64,000 nucleotides of DNA from the NCBI RefSeq assembly GCF_006335145.1, contig NZ_VDMN01000002.1, positions 744,001 through 808,000 on the forward strand, read 5' to 3'. Origin of the DNA: Aliirhizobium smilacinae. Lineage in GTDB: Bacteria > Pseudomonadota > Alphaproteobacteria > Rhizobiales > Rhizobiaceae. Both the position numbers and the translations under genes were made by a program. Shown here in pieces: positions 53,207 to 62,382 of this stretch. The notes below the pieces were generated by a model, which was not told the origin of the DNA, did not search any database, and saw only the letters and a list, made by a program, of their open reading frames with translations. Positions within the stretch are counted from its first letter, which is position 1. Each line of letters opens with the position of its first letter.

Positions 53207-54286
53207 ATGCGAACGGTCGGTTCTGGCGAAAACACGGCTAAGGCCGGCAACGACATGCAACGCCGTCAGGTTCTAATGCGCATGGCCGCAGGGATATCCG
53301 GTGCGGTTGCCGTGACCGCCGGTCTGGATCCATTCTTCCCGTCCATACGTTCTGCTTCTGCGGCCGACGGAGAGCTGCGATTCGAGCACGTGTTTGGCGA
53401 AACGGTTCTTTTAAAACCGGCCGAGCGCGTCGTGTCCCTGGGTTACAATGTTCACGATGCACTTCTGGCGCTTGATGTCGTGCCTGTTGGGATACGTCAA
53501 TGGTTCGGCAACCAACCCTACGGCGTTTGGCCGTGGGCACGGTCTTATCTCGGCGATGCCAAGCCCCAACTGATTTCCGGCGAAGTCTCGATGGAAGTGG
53601 TTGCGGGACTGCAGCCGGATCTGATCGTCGCGGTGGGGTCTGGCATATCGAAGGACGAATATGACGTCCTCTCTCAGATTGCGCCGGTGCTGATGCAGCC
53701 GAAGGACAAGGCGGCCTATGGTACGAGTTGGGATGACCTGACCCGGATGCTCGGCAAGGCTGTGGGCAAGGTGGAATTGGCCGAAAAACGCATTGCAGAT
53801 GTCGAAGCAAAATTCCAGGCGGTGCGCGACGCTCATCGCGACTGGAGTGGCATGACAGCGGTCTGCGCTTATAATTTCGGCGGCGAGACTGGCGCTTTCA
53901 TTGGTTCCGATACCCGCGCGACATTCCTGTCGGAACTCGGCTTCAAGCCACCCCAGAAGATCCAGGCGCTCTCCGAGACGCAAGGCTTTTATGCACGCCT
54001 TTCGCCCGAAGACCTGTCTCCGCTGGATGCGAACCTGCTGATCTGGGTATCCACCACGGACAAGGTACCGGACATCAAGGCCTTGCCGCTGCGCAATACG
54101 CTTCGCGCGCATATCGAGGGCCGTGAGGTTTTTGCCGGTGAAGTGATGGCCGCAGCGCTGAGTTTCGGCAGCGTCCTATCCTTGCCCTATGCTCTCGAAG
54201 CGCTGAAGGATGACATCGTTCTGGCTCTCGACGGTGACCCCAAGACGCCGGTCGCGTCCAGCACTGCGGCGGGATTGGCGCCTTGA
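53207..54286 (+). CDS. Iron-siderophore ABC transporter substrate-binding protein
   Basis: A 359-residue periplasmic protein of the Peripla_BP_2/FecB-FepB group. The N-terminus has a twin-arginine-like signal (MQRRQVLMRMAAGISGAVAV). The mature part begins LRFEHVFGETVLLKPAERVVSLGYNVHDALLALDVVPVG; further family landmarks are SMEVVAGLQPDLIVAVGSGI and LSQIAPVLMQ. The ATG at 53207 has AGGAAG upstream; ATG 53192 is another option. It leads a four-gene operon with couplings of 4 bases each. No outer-membrane receptor or siderophore biosynthesis gene is in the window. Confidence 0.9.
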   Translation: MRTVGSGENTAKAGNDMQRRQVLMRMAAGISGAVAVTAGLDPFFPSIRSASAADGELRFEHVFGETVLLKPAERVVSLGYNVHDALLALDVVPVGIRQWFGNQPYGVWPWARSYLGDAKPQLISGEVSMEVVAGLQPDLIVAVGSGISKDEYDVLSQIAPVLMQPKDKAAYGTSWDDLTRMLGKAVGKVELAEKRIADVEAKFQAVRDAHRDWSGMTAVCAYNFGGETGAFIGSDTRATFLSELGFKPPQKIQALSETQGFYARLSPEDLSPLDANLLIWVSTTDKVPDIKALPLRNTLRAHIEGREVFAGEVMAAALSFGSVLSLPYALEALKDDIVLALDGDPKTPVASSTAAGLAP

Positions 54287-55269
54287 AAGCGGCTGTCGGG
54301 CTCGTACTGCTGTTTTTTGTTGCCGTCGCATTGACCTTGGTCGTGGGCGTGCGTAACGCCGGAATTGTCGACGTCTGGCAGGCATTTTTTGCCTTTGATG
54401 CCAGCGACCCTACGCATGCAGTCATCCGGTCGGTCCGCGCCCCCCGCCTCATCGCGGGCCTGATTGCCGGTGCGGGCCTTGGAATGGCCGGCACCGTCAT
54501 GCAGGCCGTGACGCGCAATCCGCTGGCAGATCCCGGCCTTCTGGGCGTCAACGCGGGAGCAGCTTTTGCTGTCGTTGTCGGTGCGCTGGTGACCGGTTAT
54601 GCCGATAGCGGCATGATGGCAGCACTTGCATTTCCGGGCGCTGCGATAGCCTCGATCGCTGTGTTTCTTGTCGGTGGTGCCCGAAGTGGCGCCGGCAGCC
54701 CGGTCAGGCTGACACTGGCTGGCGTTGCGATCAATGCTTTGCTTCTCTCTCTGGTCTCGGCGATCATTCTCTCCCGCAACGAGACGCTTGAGATCTTCCG
54801 CTTCTGGGTCACGGGCTCGCTTGCGCAAGCGAATGCACGCCCGCTCGAAGCCATGTTTATCGCGCTCGTTGTGGGCGCGGGGATTTCGGCGGTCATCGCC
54901 CCTCGCATCGAAGCGCTTGCTCTCGGATCGACGTTGGCGCGTGGTCTGGGAACGAAGCCCGGTGCTGTGCAGCTTTCTGCCCTTGCCGCGATTACGCTGA
55001 TGACTGGCGCTGCCGTCGCCGTGGCAGGCCCGATTGCCTTTGTCGGATTGGTCGTGCCGCCTCTTGCCCGCCGTATCGGCCGGCACGTTCTGCGCCGCGA
55101 GCTTGTGGTGTCGGCCATTCTCGGAGGATCGATGATCCTGCTTGCGGATACGGTTGGCCGGCTGGTGGTGGCGCCCGCCGAAATTCGCGTTGGCATCATG
55201 ACGGCACTGGTCGGAGCACCGGCCTTTATTTTCGTCGTGCGACGTCTGAAGCCCGGAGCGCTGACGTGA
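54283..55269 (+). CDS. Iron-siderophore ABC transporter permease 1 (FecCD family)
   Basis: A 328-residue permease with about nine spans. FecCD landmarks: IRSVRAPRLIAGLIAGAGLGMAGTVMQAVTRNPLADPGLLGVNAGAAFAVV and VAVAGPIAFVGLVVPPLARRIGRH. The start is a TTG whose last two bases overlap the previous stop (TTGA), a weak start coupled to the upstream gene. It overlaps the second permease by 4 bases. Confidence 0.92.
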   Translation: MKAAVGLVLLFFVAVALTLVVGVRNAGIVDVWQAFFAFDASDPTHAVIRSVRAPRLIAGLIAGAGLGMAGTVMQAVTRNPLADPGLLGVNAGAAFAVVVGALVTGYADSGMMAALAFPGAAIASIAVFLVGGARSGAGSPVRLTLAGVAINALLLSLVSAIILSRNETLEIFRFWVTGSLAQANARPLEAMFIALVVGAGISAVIAPRIEALALGSTLARGLGTKPGAVQLSALAAITLMTGAAVAVAGPIAFVGLVVPPLARRIGRHVLRRELVVSAILGGSMILLADTVGRLVVAPAEIRVGIMTALVGAPAFIFVVRRLKPGALT

Positions 55270-56273
55270 GTGGCATGGGCTCCGGCAACGTTGTTTTAAG
55301 AGGATGGGCGCTGCTTGCCGGCCTGCTGGCCGCAGCTATCCTTGTTTCGCTGGCGGTCGGGCAGATCATGGTCACGCCCGCAGAACTCCTGCGTGGACTG
55401 ATGACCGGAACCGGACCGGGGGCCTTGACGCTGCGAGTTCTGCGCGGCCCCTCGACATTGACTGCTGTTGGAGCAGGCGCGGCTCTGGGAGCGTCCGGAA
55501 CGATCTTCCAGATACTCCTGCGCAATCCACTTGCGGCACCGGATGTGATGGGCTTCATGTCCGGGGCAGGCTGTGCCGTGGTCGCCGGCGTTGCCTTCGG
55601 ACTGTTCATTCCTCTGCCGATCCTCGCTGCATTGGGCGGGCTGGTTGCGGCAGCCTTGGTCTCCGGGCTGTCGTTTCATCGGGGCGGTCGGCAATCGCCG
55701 CTGACCCTGATCCTTGTCGGTATCGGCATCGGCTTTTTTGCCTCGGCCGTCAGCAGTTTCCTCGTGATCCGGATGCCGCCTCAGGAGGCGGCTGATGCCC
55801 AGCGCTGGCTCACCGGTTCTCTGGCGGCGCGCAATTGGGGACATGTCCTGCAGGTGTTCGGACTGGGGGCATTGCTCTTCATCGTGCTTGCATTGCAGGT
55901 TCGGGCCATGGCGCTGCTGGAGCTTGGCGACGAACTCGCCGCCGGTCTTGGCGCGCGCGTGGAGCGTGCGCGATATGGGCTGATCTGCACCGGTGTCCTT
56001 CTTGCGGCCGTTGGAGTGGCCGTCGCGGGGCCGGTGCCATTCGTCGCGATGATGGCCGGACCGCTGGGCATGCGGATCGCCGGCGTCAAGCATCCGGCTT
56101 CACGTCTTACGGCGGCAGCCATTGCGGGCGCAACGATCACCGTTCTGGCGGATGTCATATCGCGCTCGGCGATCCCGGGGTTGCAATTGCCCGTGGGTGT
56201 GATGACCGGAATCATGGGGGCGCCATATCTGCTGTGGCTGCTCTGGAAAGAAGTTGAGGCGGGAGAAGTATGA
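55266..56273 (+). CDS. Iron-siderophore ABC transporter permease 2 (FecCD family)
   Basis: A 335-residue FecCD-type permease. It shares VLRGPSTLTAVGAGAALGASGTIFQILLRNPLAAPDVMGFMSGAGCAVV and VAVAGPVPFVAMMAGPLGMRIAG with its partner, but the loop is less conserved. It starts at GTG overlapping the previous stop (GTGA) and ends overlapping the ATPase gene (ATGA). The two permeases form the transmembrane channel. Confidence 0.92.
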   Translation: MSGMGSGNVVLRGWALLAGLLAAAILVSLAVGQIMVTPAELLRGLMTGTGPGALTLRVLRGPSTLTAVGAGAALGASGTIFQILLRNPLAAPDVMGFMSGAGCAVVAGVAFGLFIPLPILAALGGLVAAALVSGLSFHRGGRQSPLTLILVGIGIGFFASAVSSFLVIRMPPQEAADAQRWLTGSLAARNWGHVLQVFGLGALLFIVLALQVRAMALLELGDELAAGLGARVERARYGLICTGVLLAAVGVAVAGPVPFVAMMAGPLGMRIAGVKHPASRLTAAAIAGATITVLADVISRSAIPGLQLPVGVMTGIMGAPYLLWLLWKEVEAGEV

Positions 56274-57049
56274 TCGAAACCGGGCTGACCACCACATCCC
56301 TCACTCTCGGTTATCGCGAGCGTGTCGTCATCCGGGAGCTTTCCATAGCTGTGCCGGATCAAAGCGTAACCTCGATCCTCGGGCCGAATGGTTGCGGAAA
56401 ATCGACGTTTCTGAAGGCTCTCGCTCGCCTTATTGCACCTACCTCTGGACAGGTGTGTCTCTCGGGAGACGATATAGGCAAGATCGATACGCGTTTGTTG
56501 GCGCGCCGTCTATCCATCCTGCCGCAATCGCCGAAGGCGCCGGAGGGTATCACGGTATCCGATCTTGTCCGTCGGGGGCGGACGCCATGGCGCGGGCTGC
56601 TTGCGCCATGGAGCGAGGAGGATGCCAGAGTATGCCAGCAGGCTCTTGAACAGGTCGGGCTGAGCGATCTTGCCGATCGGCCGATCGACGAACTGTCCGG
56701 CGGCCAGCGACAACGGGCCTGGATTGCGCTCGTGCTGGCGCAGAATACGCCATATCTCCTGCTCGACGAGCCGACGACATGGCTTGATCTCGCGCACCAG
56801 CTTGAGGTTCTGTCCCTGCTGCAGCAGCGAAATCGCGATCATGGAACGACGGTTGTCACCGTGCTTCACGATCTGAACCTGGCTGTACGGTTCTCCGACC
56901 ATCTTATTCTGTTCGGCGGCAATGGACTGGTGGCGGCAGGTCAGCCTGAAGACGTCATCACTCCAGACAATCTGCTATCGGCTTTCGGCCTGAAAGCCTT
57001 GGTTATGCCGGACCCGATAACCGGACGACCAATGATCGTACCTCATTAG
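56270..57049 (+). CDS. Iron-siderophore ABC transporter ATP-binding protein
   Basis: A 259-residue FepC/FecE-type ATPase: Walker A GPNGCGKS, the RLSILPQSPKAPEGITVSDLVRRGRTPW segment after the Q-loop, signature LSGGQRQRAWIALVL and Walker B LLLDEPTTWLDL, with the H-loop TVLHDLNLAVRFSD. The TTWLD pattern is typical of iron-chelate ATPases. It closes the operon. Confidence 0.93.
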   Translation: MIETGLTTTSLTLGYRERVVIRELSIAVPDQSVTSILGPNGCGKSTFLKALARLIAPTSGQVCLSGDDIGKIDTRLLARRLSILPQSPKAPEGITVSDLVRRGRTPWRGLLAPWSEEDARVCQQALEQVGLSDLADRPIDELSGGQRQRAWIALVLAQNTPYLLLDEPTTWLDLAHQLEVLSLLQQRNRDHGTTVVTVLHDLNLAVRFSDHLILFGGNGLVAAGQPEDVITPDNLLSAFGLKALVMPDPITGRPMIVPH

Positions 57050-57115
57050 TCCACTTTCCGGTCCGTCATTCCTGATTTCGGTGGTATGGGCGTATTCGTG
57101 GCTTTTGAAAATCGC

Positions 57116-57140
57116 GGAACCAAAGGTGGTCTCGCGAATT
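57116..57140 (+). promoter_or_regulatory. Weak match to an EcfG/RpoE2-type stress promoter
   Basis: GGAAC at 57116-57120 is followed after 18 bases by TT (57139-57140), which fits the loose rhizobial general-stress pattern GGAAC-N18/19-TT. It is 29 bases upstream of the first receiver gene. The pattern is short and can occur by chance. Confidence 0.25.
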
Positions 57141-57168
57141 CTGCCACCGGATCGGAAGGGCGAGGCGA

Positions 57169-57579
57169 ATGATACCTGCATATTTCTCCGGAGCAGCGGG
57201 TGCCGAGAAAGCTGCAAGACGCATTCTCATCGCCGAAGATGAGTTTCTTCTGCGTCTGGATGCTGCGGATAGCATGCGGCGATTTGGCTGGGATGTCGTG
57301 GAGGTGTCCTCTGCCGATGAAGCCATCGAACTGCTTCGCTACAACGTGACCTTCGATATTCTTCTGACCGATATCGATATGCCGGGGCAGGCAGACGGGC
57401 TCGATCTGGCGCGTTATGTGCGATTGCATCATCCCGAAATGAAAATAGCGATCATGTCGGGAAACAGCGAGGCGCAGCCTATTGATCCTAAACTGTGTGA
57501 ACTATTCCTGGTGAAGCCGGTCTGGAATGTTGCCGAGATGCTGACCAAGGTGATAGAGGGCGACCAAAATGCAAAATGA
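57169..57579 (+). CDS. Stand-alone response regulator receiver domain protein (canonical)
   Basis: A 136-residue single receiver domain without an output domain. All key positions are present: acidic pair Glu23/Asp24 (ILIAEDEFLL), phospho-acceptor Asp68 (LLTDIDMPG), Ser97 (AIMSGNS) and Lys116 (FLVKPVW). It probably works as a phosphate relay or by protein contact, as CpdR/DivK-like proteins do. The first 13 residues are an extension. It overlaps the next receiver gene by 11 bases, so the two are translationally coupled. No kinase gene is adjacent. Confidence 0.87.
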   Translation: MIPAYFSGAAGAEKAARRILIAEDEFLLRLDAADSMRRFGWDVVEVSSADEAIELLRYNVTFDILLTDIDMPGQADGLDLARYVRLHHPEMKIAIMSGNSEAQPIDPKLCELFLVKPVWNVAEMLTKVIEGDQNAK

Positions 57580-57940
57580 GGAAGCTGAAACTATCCTCGT
57601 CGCAAGCAGCGATGCTCTGCAGCGATCTGTAATAGCCAAATATCTTCGGGAATGTGGGTATAGCGTCATCGAGGCGACAAGCCTGGAAGAAGCAAAGGTC
57701 GCGATCGGACATTATGAGATTGATGTCGTGGTGTCGGATACCGAAATGCGGGACGGAACCGGCTTCGATCTCTCCACGCATATTCGCTCGAAGTCTCGGT
57801 CGATCGAAATCATCCTCACCCAATCGCTGGTCAAAACGGCACAGGTCGCTGGAGACCTCTGCGAACAGGGACCACTGGAGCAACCTTATCATCCGCAGCG
57901 TCTGGTTGATGAAATCAAACGGCTACGTGCGCTTCGTTGA
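57569..57940 (+). CDS. Stand-alone receiver domain protein, degenerate
   Basis: A 123-residue receiver-like protein. The strand ILVASSDALQ has Ser13-Ser14 where the acidic magnesium-binding pair should be, and the conserved Lys is replaced by Gln105 (LEQPYHP). The acceptor Asp57 (VVVSDTEM) and Thr84 (ILTQS) are kept. Without the acidic pair and Lys normal phosphorylation and signalling are unlikely, so it may act as a constitutive or ligand-responsive partner of the canonical receiver at 57169-57579, which it overlaps by 11 bases. Confidence 0.8.
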   Translation: MQNEEAETILVASSDALQRSVIAKYLRECGYSVIEATSLEEAKVAIGHYEIDVVVSDTEMRDGTGFDLSTHIRSKSRSIEIILTQSLVKTAQVAGDLCEQGPLEQPYHPQRLVDEIKRLRALR

Positions 57941-58004
57941 CGAGTTGGTAGCAGTTTTACCCGCCGGAGCCAGAATGCTGCCAAAAAGGCAGTGCCGATG
58001 GCAT

Positions 58005-58937
58005 TTATAGCGGTGTCTGCAGGTCGAGTTTTGACGCGCCCAGGCGAATGAGTTCGATGAACTTGCGAACGTGAGGATCGGCTCGCCGCTCGGGCAGAAC
58101 ATAGATGCCAAGCAGCCAGCTCCGCTGCATTTCCCCGCTATCGATGACGACCTGGATCAAGCCGTGCTCGGTGAACGAGTCCGCGAGCAAATCCGAGTGA
58201 ATAAGGACCGAGTCCGTTTCGCGAACGAAATCCATGCAGGCGCGCATCGAATTCGAGGTAAAAGCATGCCCGAACCTGTCCGGTTGCGGGACGGTAACGG
58301 CACTGTCGACCAGCAGCCGCTTCTGGCGGGATTCAGGCGGAAAAGCCATGGTCGTCGGATAGGCATAGATATCGCTGAGGCGCCGTGACTGGCCGAGAAG
58401 AGGGTGGTCTTGCCGAACGAAGTAACCGTCTTTGGCAAGACCGAGCGGAATGAAGTCTATATCGACTTCCCGGACCAGATTCTGGATTTGATGCCCGACG
58501 AAAAGCGAGATGTCGCCGGCCCAGAGCTGATCCATACACCGCATTGCATTGCCGATACTGACATTGATCGGCGCATTCGGATGATCGCGGAAATGCGCCA
58601 CGACGAAGTCCTTGAGGAAAAGCGTCCAGGACGAATAACCGGTACCGATGCTGATCCCGTGCTCGAACTCGGATTTCTGCCGCTCTATCGTTTCCAGTGC
58701 GTTGGAATAAAGGCGGCGCATGATCAGGCTGTTCTTGTAGAGCGTCTCGCCATACGCCGTCAGCCGAACGCCGCGCGAAGAGCGCTCGAAAAGCCGGACA
58801 CCAAGGTTCTCTTCCAGTTTCTTGATGCTGTAGGTCAATGCCGGTTGAGAGACGAGAAGCCGCTCCGCGGCTGCGACAAATGAGCCAAGCTCAGTCACCG
58901 CCATAAACTGTTCTAGCGATTTATCCATTGATTCCAT
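58005..58937 (-). CDS. LysR family transcriptional regulator
   Basis: A 310-residue regulator. The N-terminal winged helix is typical (LEQFMAVTELGSFVAAAERLLVSQPALTYSIKKLEENLGVRLFERSSRGVRLTAYGE), followed by an effector-binding domain resembling type-2 periplasmic proteins. It is divergent from the CUT1 sugar importer 220 bases away, with a palindrome at 58962-58980. An ATG three codons in is an alternative start. The inducer is probably the imported sugar or its product. Confidence 0.9.
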   Translation of the reverse strand: MESMDKSLEQFMAVTELGSFVAAAERLLVSQPALTYSIKKLEENLGVRLFERSSRGVRLTAYGETLYKNSLIMRRLYSNALETIERQKSEFEHGISIGTGYSSWTLFLKDFVVAHFRDHPNAPINVSIGNAMRCMDQLWAGDISLFVGHQIQNLVREVDIDFIPLGLAKDGYFVRQDHPLLGQSRRLSDIYAYPTTMAFPPESRQKRLLVDSAVTVPQPDRFGHAFTSNSMRACMDFVRETDSVLIHSDLLADSFTEHGLIQVVIDSGEMQRSWLLGIYVLPERRADPHVRKFIELIRLGASKLDLQTPL

Positions 58938-58961
58938 CGAACTCCGTGCCGTGCGCTCGCA

Positions 58962-58980
58962 CTATAAATTAATTTTATAG
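58962..58980. promoter_or_regulatory. A/T-rich inverted repeat next to the LysR gene
   Basis: CTATAAA-TTAAT-TTTATAG has perfect 7-bp arms and a 5-base centre, 25 bases upstream of the LysR start. It fits the dyad form of LysR operators and could also hold the regulator's own -10 region. Confidence 0.5.
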
Positions 58981-59157
58981 AATGCGACATTTTTTGTATT
59001 TGTTTCGAGATTGGTGCGGTTGTAATTTTCAAACATTCGGCAGCTCGGGAGCTTTCAGGAGAAGAACCGGAGTTTGGAAGCCGAGGCGGATGTGTGCTGC
59101 TGGGGAGTTGGCACGGACGGCACGCATTGCATGTGTTTGCTTATTTCGGAGGAGTTC

Positions 59158-60450
59158 ATGAGCATTCTTACGGTAAATCGCCGTCATTTTCTCGGCGCTG
59201 GTTTGGGTCTCGCATCCATGCCGGTTTGGGGGGCGCTGCCCGGCTTTGCTGCCGAAGGCGCACAATTGCGTATGGTCTGGTGGGGTTCTGAAGATCGTGC
59301 CCGCCGCACGAAGGAGGCTGTCAAGGCTTTCGAGGGGGCAAACGCCGGCGTGACGGTCGCAACGGAATCCATGGGATGGGATGATTATTGGCCGCGCCTG
59401 GCGACTCAGGTCGCCGGCGGCAATGCGCCTGACTTTATCCAGATGGATTACCGCTTCATGTTCGAATATGCGCGGCGGGGGACCATTCTGCCGCTCGATC
59501 CATATATGGGTTCGGAATTGAAGATCGCCGATTTCGGCGAAGGGAATTTGAAGTCCTGTTCGGTCGACGGGAAGCTTTACGGCGCCAATGTCGGCGTCAA
59601 CGCTTTTGGCACGATCGTCGATACGGCCGCTTGGCAGGACGCCGGCCTTGCCGCACCGAGCTTGGGCACGACCTGGGATCAGTATGCCGAAGCCTGCATT
59701 GCCTACGGCAAGGTCGCCAAGGGGAAGAAGAAATATGCCTCGGCCGACGGCAGCGGCAGCGAGCAGCTTTTCGAAGGCTGGCTGATCTCACGCGGAAAAT
59801 CACTCTACAAGAATGATGGCACTCTCGGTTACGAAGCCGCCGATGCTGCGGAGTGGTTCAAGTATTGGGCCGAATTGCGCGAAGCCGGTGGTTGCGTGTC
59901 GGCGGACATAGAGGCTCTCTACAAGAACACGATCGAGACTTCGCCACTGACACTCGGCTATTCCGCATCGGATTTTGCTTTCTCCAACCAGTTTGTCGGC
60001 TTTCAGAAAGTGAACAAGCCAACCCTTGCACTGACGGGCCAGCCGGTTGTCGGCAATGGAAAGCCGGGTCACTATTTGAAGCCATCCCAGATGTTCTCGA
60101 TTTCCTCGAAGTCCAAGGCGCCGGAAGTCACGGCAAGACTTATCAACTTCCTGGTCCGCGACCCGGCTGGGGCCTTGATCCTTGGCGTCGAACGCGGTGT
60201 CCCGGCATCGCCGGAAATCCGCGATGCGCTTGTCCCGCAACTGGACGCGGCCAACAGCGAAGTCGTGAAGTTCATTTCGGCCCTCACGCCTTACGTCGGC
60301 ACACTGCCGCCTGCGCCGCCACAAGGCGCTGGCGAAATGAACGCCGTGCTGATCCGCATCAGTCAGGAGGTCGCCTTCGAGGCATCGACGCCGGAAGCTG
60401 GCGGCGAAAGCCTGGTCGCGGAAGCCAAGTCCGTCCTGAAGAAGGGATGA
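59158..60450 (+). CDS. CUT1 sugar ABC transporter substrate-binding protein
   Basis: A 430-residue extracellular solute-binding protein of family 1. A twin-arginine-like signal (VNRRHFLGAGLGLASMPVWG) precedes the mature AQLRMVWWGSEDRARRTKEAVKAFEG. DFIQMDYRFMFEYARRGTILPLDPYM and DGKLYGANVGVNAFGTIVDTAAW are family features. GGAGGAG precedes the ATG at 59158. The sugar cannot be deduced; the linked Gfo/Idh/MocA enzyme suggests an inositol-like or amino sugar, glycoside or sugar acid. Confidence 0.9.
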   Translation: MSILTVNRRHFLGAGLGLASMPVWGALPGFAAEGAQLRMVWWGSEDRARRTKEAVKAFEGANAGVTVATESMGWDDYWPRLATQVAGGNAPDFIQMDYRFMFEYARRGTILPLDPYMGSELKIADFGEGNLKSCSVDGKLYGANVGVNAFGTIVDTAAWQDAGLAAPSLGTTWDQYAEACIAYGKVAKGKKKYASADGSGSEQLFEGWLISRGKSLYKNDGTLGYEAADAAEWFKYWAELREAGGCVSADIEALYKNTIETSPLTLGYSASDFAFSNQFVGFQKVNKPTLALTGQPVVGNGKPGHYLKPSQMFSISSKSKAPEVTARLINFLVRDPAGALILGVERGVPASPEIRDALVPQLDAANSEVVKFISALTPYVGTLPPAPPQGAGEMNAVLIRISQEVAFEASTPEAGGESLVAEAKSVLKKG

Positions 60451-60454
60451 GCCG

Positions 60455-61405
60455 ATGGCGGTTAGTGAGCGGTCGCCCGCGGCGGCCGGGAATGGCGAGA
60501 GCATTGCTCTCGCCCGTTCCTATCGAGAGGCGTTTCGGCGGAATGCGCCTGGTTATTTGTTTCTTACCCCTTGGCTTATCGGCTTTTTCTGTCTGACGCT
60601 CGGCCCGGCGCTGGGGTCGCTCTATCTGTCCCTGACGGATTTCGATCTTCTTCAGGCGCCGAATTTCGTCGGATTTCAGAACTATATCCGTATGGCAACG
60701 GCCGATCCGAAATTCATCTCGGCCATTCGGGTGACCTTCCTCTACGTCATCCTCTCGGTGCCGTTGAAGCTTGGCTTCGCGCTCGCGGTGGCGATGATGC
60801 TCAATCGCGGGATAAAGGGGCTGCCGGTTTATCGCGCGGTGTTCTATCTGCCATCGCTTTTGGGAGCATCCGTCGCGATTGCAGTCTTGTGGCGCCAGCT
60901 TTTTGCTGCCGACGGCATGGTCAACAGCATGCTCGCCGTCTTTGGCATCGAAGGCCCGAGTTGGATCTCGAACCCACGTTATTCGCTTTACACCCTGGTG
61001 GTTCTGTCGGTCTGGCAGTTCGGCTCGCCGATGATCATTTTTCTCGCCGGTCTTCGCCAGATCCCTGTCGATATGTATGAGGCGGCGAGTCTCGACGGCG
61101 CATCGGCACGTCGCCAGTTCTGGAAGATCACCTTGCCGCTGCTCTCGCCGGTGATTTTTTTCAATTGCGTTATCCAGACGATCGAGGCCTTCAAGGCGTT
61201 CACGCCTGCCTTCATCGTTTCCGGCGGCACCGGTGGACCGATCAATTCGACCCTGTTTTACACGCTCTACCTCTATCAGGAGGCGTTCGGCAATTTCCGG
61301 ATGGGTTATGCCTCGGCGCTCGCCTGGGTTCTGGTGATCATCATCGCGATCTTCACGGCCTTCTCGTTTCTTTCCACGCGTTATTGGGTGCATTACGATG
61401 AGTAA
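60455..61405 (+). CDS. CUT1 sugar ABC transporter permease 1
   Basis: A 316-residue MalF/UgpA-type permease with six main spans. It begins with a charged 35-residue cytoplasmic segment, then PGYLFLTPWLIGFFCLTLGPALGSLYLS. The coupling loop is VDMYEAASLDGASARRQFWKITLPLLSPVIFF, a textbook EAA motif. It starts four bases after the binding-protein stop and overlaps permease 2 by 8 bases. Confidence 0.93.
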   Translation: MAVSERSPAAAGNGESIALARSYREAFRRNAPGYLFLTPWLIGFFCLTLGPALGSLYLSLTDFDLLQAPNFVGFQNYIRMATADPKFISAIRVTFLYVILSVPLKLGFALAVAMMLNRGIKGLPVYRAVFYLPSLLGASVAIAVLWRQLFAADGMVNSMLAVFGIEGPSWISNPRYSLYTLVVLSVWQFGSPMIIFLAGLRQIPVDMYEAASLDGASARRQFWKITLPLLSPVIFFNCVIQTIEAFKAFTPAFIVSGGTGGPINSTLFYTLYLYQEAFGNFRMGYASALAWVLVIIIAIFTAFSFLSTRYWVHYDE

Positions 61406-62273
61406 CGAGGCACGGGCACTACCCGGTCAGGGCAGCAACCATCCTTATTTGCGTTCGGGCCTGCTTCACTGTCTTCTGATCGCGGCATCTTTCGTGATGC
61501 TCTATCCGATCCTCTGGATGCTGGCAGGGTCGTTAAGGCCGGCCGAAGATCTGTTTGGCGGCGGGGCGAGCCTTGTCCCGTCACAGGTAACGATCAAGGC
61601 TTACTCACAAGGCTGGTTCGGCATGCAGGTGAGTTTCGGGCATTTCTTCCTGAACTCGCTGCTGATCGCAACCTTGGCTACTCTCGGAAATGTTCTTGCC
61701 GCCTCGCTTGCCGCCTATGCATTCGCGCGGCTGAACTTTTTCGGACGCAAGCTCTGGTTCGCTCTGATGCTGGGGACGCTGATGCTCCCCTATCACGTGA
61801 CATTGATCCCGCAATATGTGCTGTTTCTAAAACTCGGCTGGATCAACACATGGCTACCCTTGGTGGTGCCGAAATATTTCGCGGTCGATGCCTTCTTCAT
61901 ATTCCTGATGGTGCAGTTCTTTCGCGGCATACCGCGTCAACTGGACGAGGCTGCGCAGATGGATGGATGCAGCCCTTGGCGGATTTATTACAAGATAATG
62001 TTGCCGCTTTCGCTTCCCGTACTGGCCACTGCGGGGATCTTCTCGTTCATCTGGACCTGGGAGGATTTCTTCGGGCCGCTGATCTACGTGAGCGACATGA
62101 GCCTGTACACCGTCCAGCTCGGATTGCGCTCCTTCATCGACTCCAGCGGGACGTCGAGCTGGAACGAACTCTTCGCGATGTCGATCCTGTCCCTGATTCC
62201 GATTTTCCTGATCTTTCTATTTTTCCAGCGGCTGCTGATCGAAGGCATCGCAACGACGGGGATGAAGCGATGA
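61398..62273 (+). CDS. CUT1 sugar ABC transporter permease 2
   Basis: A 291-residue MalG/UgpE-type permease. FVMLYPILWMLAGSLRPAEDLF, NSLLIATLATLGNVLAASLAAYAFARLNFFGRKLWF and the EAA loop LDEAAQMDGCSPWRIYYKIMLPLSLPVLAT are typical. It overlaps permease 1 by 8 bases and is followed by a 109-base gap with a strong hairpin before the ATPase gene. Confidence 0.93.
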   Translation: MSNEARALPGQGSNHPYLRSGLLHCLLIAASFVMLYPILWMLAGSLRPAEDLFGGGASLVPSQVTIKAYSQGWFGMQVSFGHFFLNSLLIATLATLGNVLAASLAAYAFARLNFFGRKLWFALMLGTLMLPYHVTLIPQYVLFLKLGWINTWLPLVVPKYFAVDAFFIFLMVQFFRGIPRQLDEAAQMDGCSPWRIYYKIMLPLSLPVLATAGIFSFIWTWEDFFGPLIYVSDMSLYTVQLGLRSFIDSSGTSSWNELFAMSILSLIPIFLIFLFFQRLLIEGIATTGMKR

Positions 62274-62295
62274 TTGCTCGCGACGAAACTTACGC

Positions 62296-62322
62296 GGCGA
62301 GGGCGAAACTCGCCCTGTCGCC
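62296..62322 (+). other. Strong intercistronic hairpin before the sugar ATPase gene
   Basis: GGCGAGGGCGA pairs with TCGCCC-TG-TCGCC to make an 11-bp stem with a 2-base bulge and the 3-base loop AAC. No T-run follows, so it is unlikely to terminate; it may stabilise the permease mRNA or lower ATPase expression. Confidence 0.5.
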
Positions 62323-62382
62323 AAGCCTGCATGACCGCGGCGACGGATTACCGGCCGTGACGAACAATCATCGGAGAAATGC

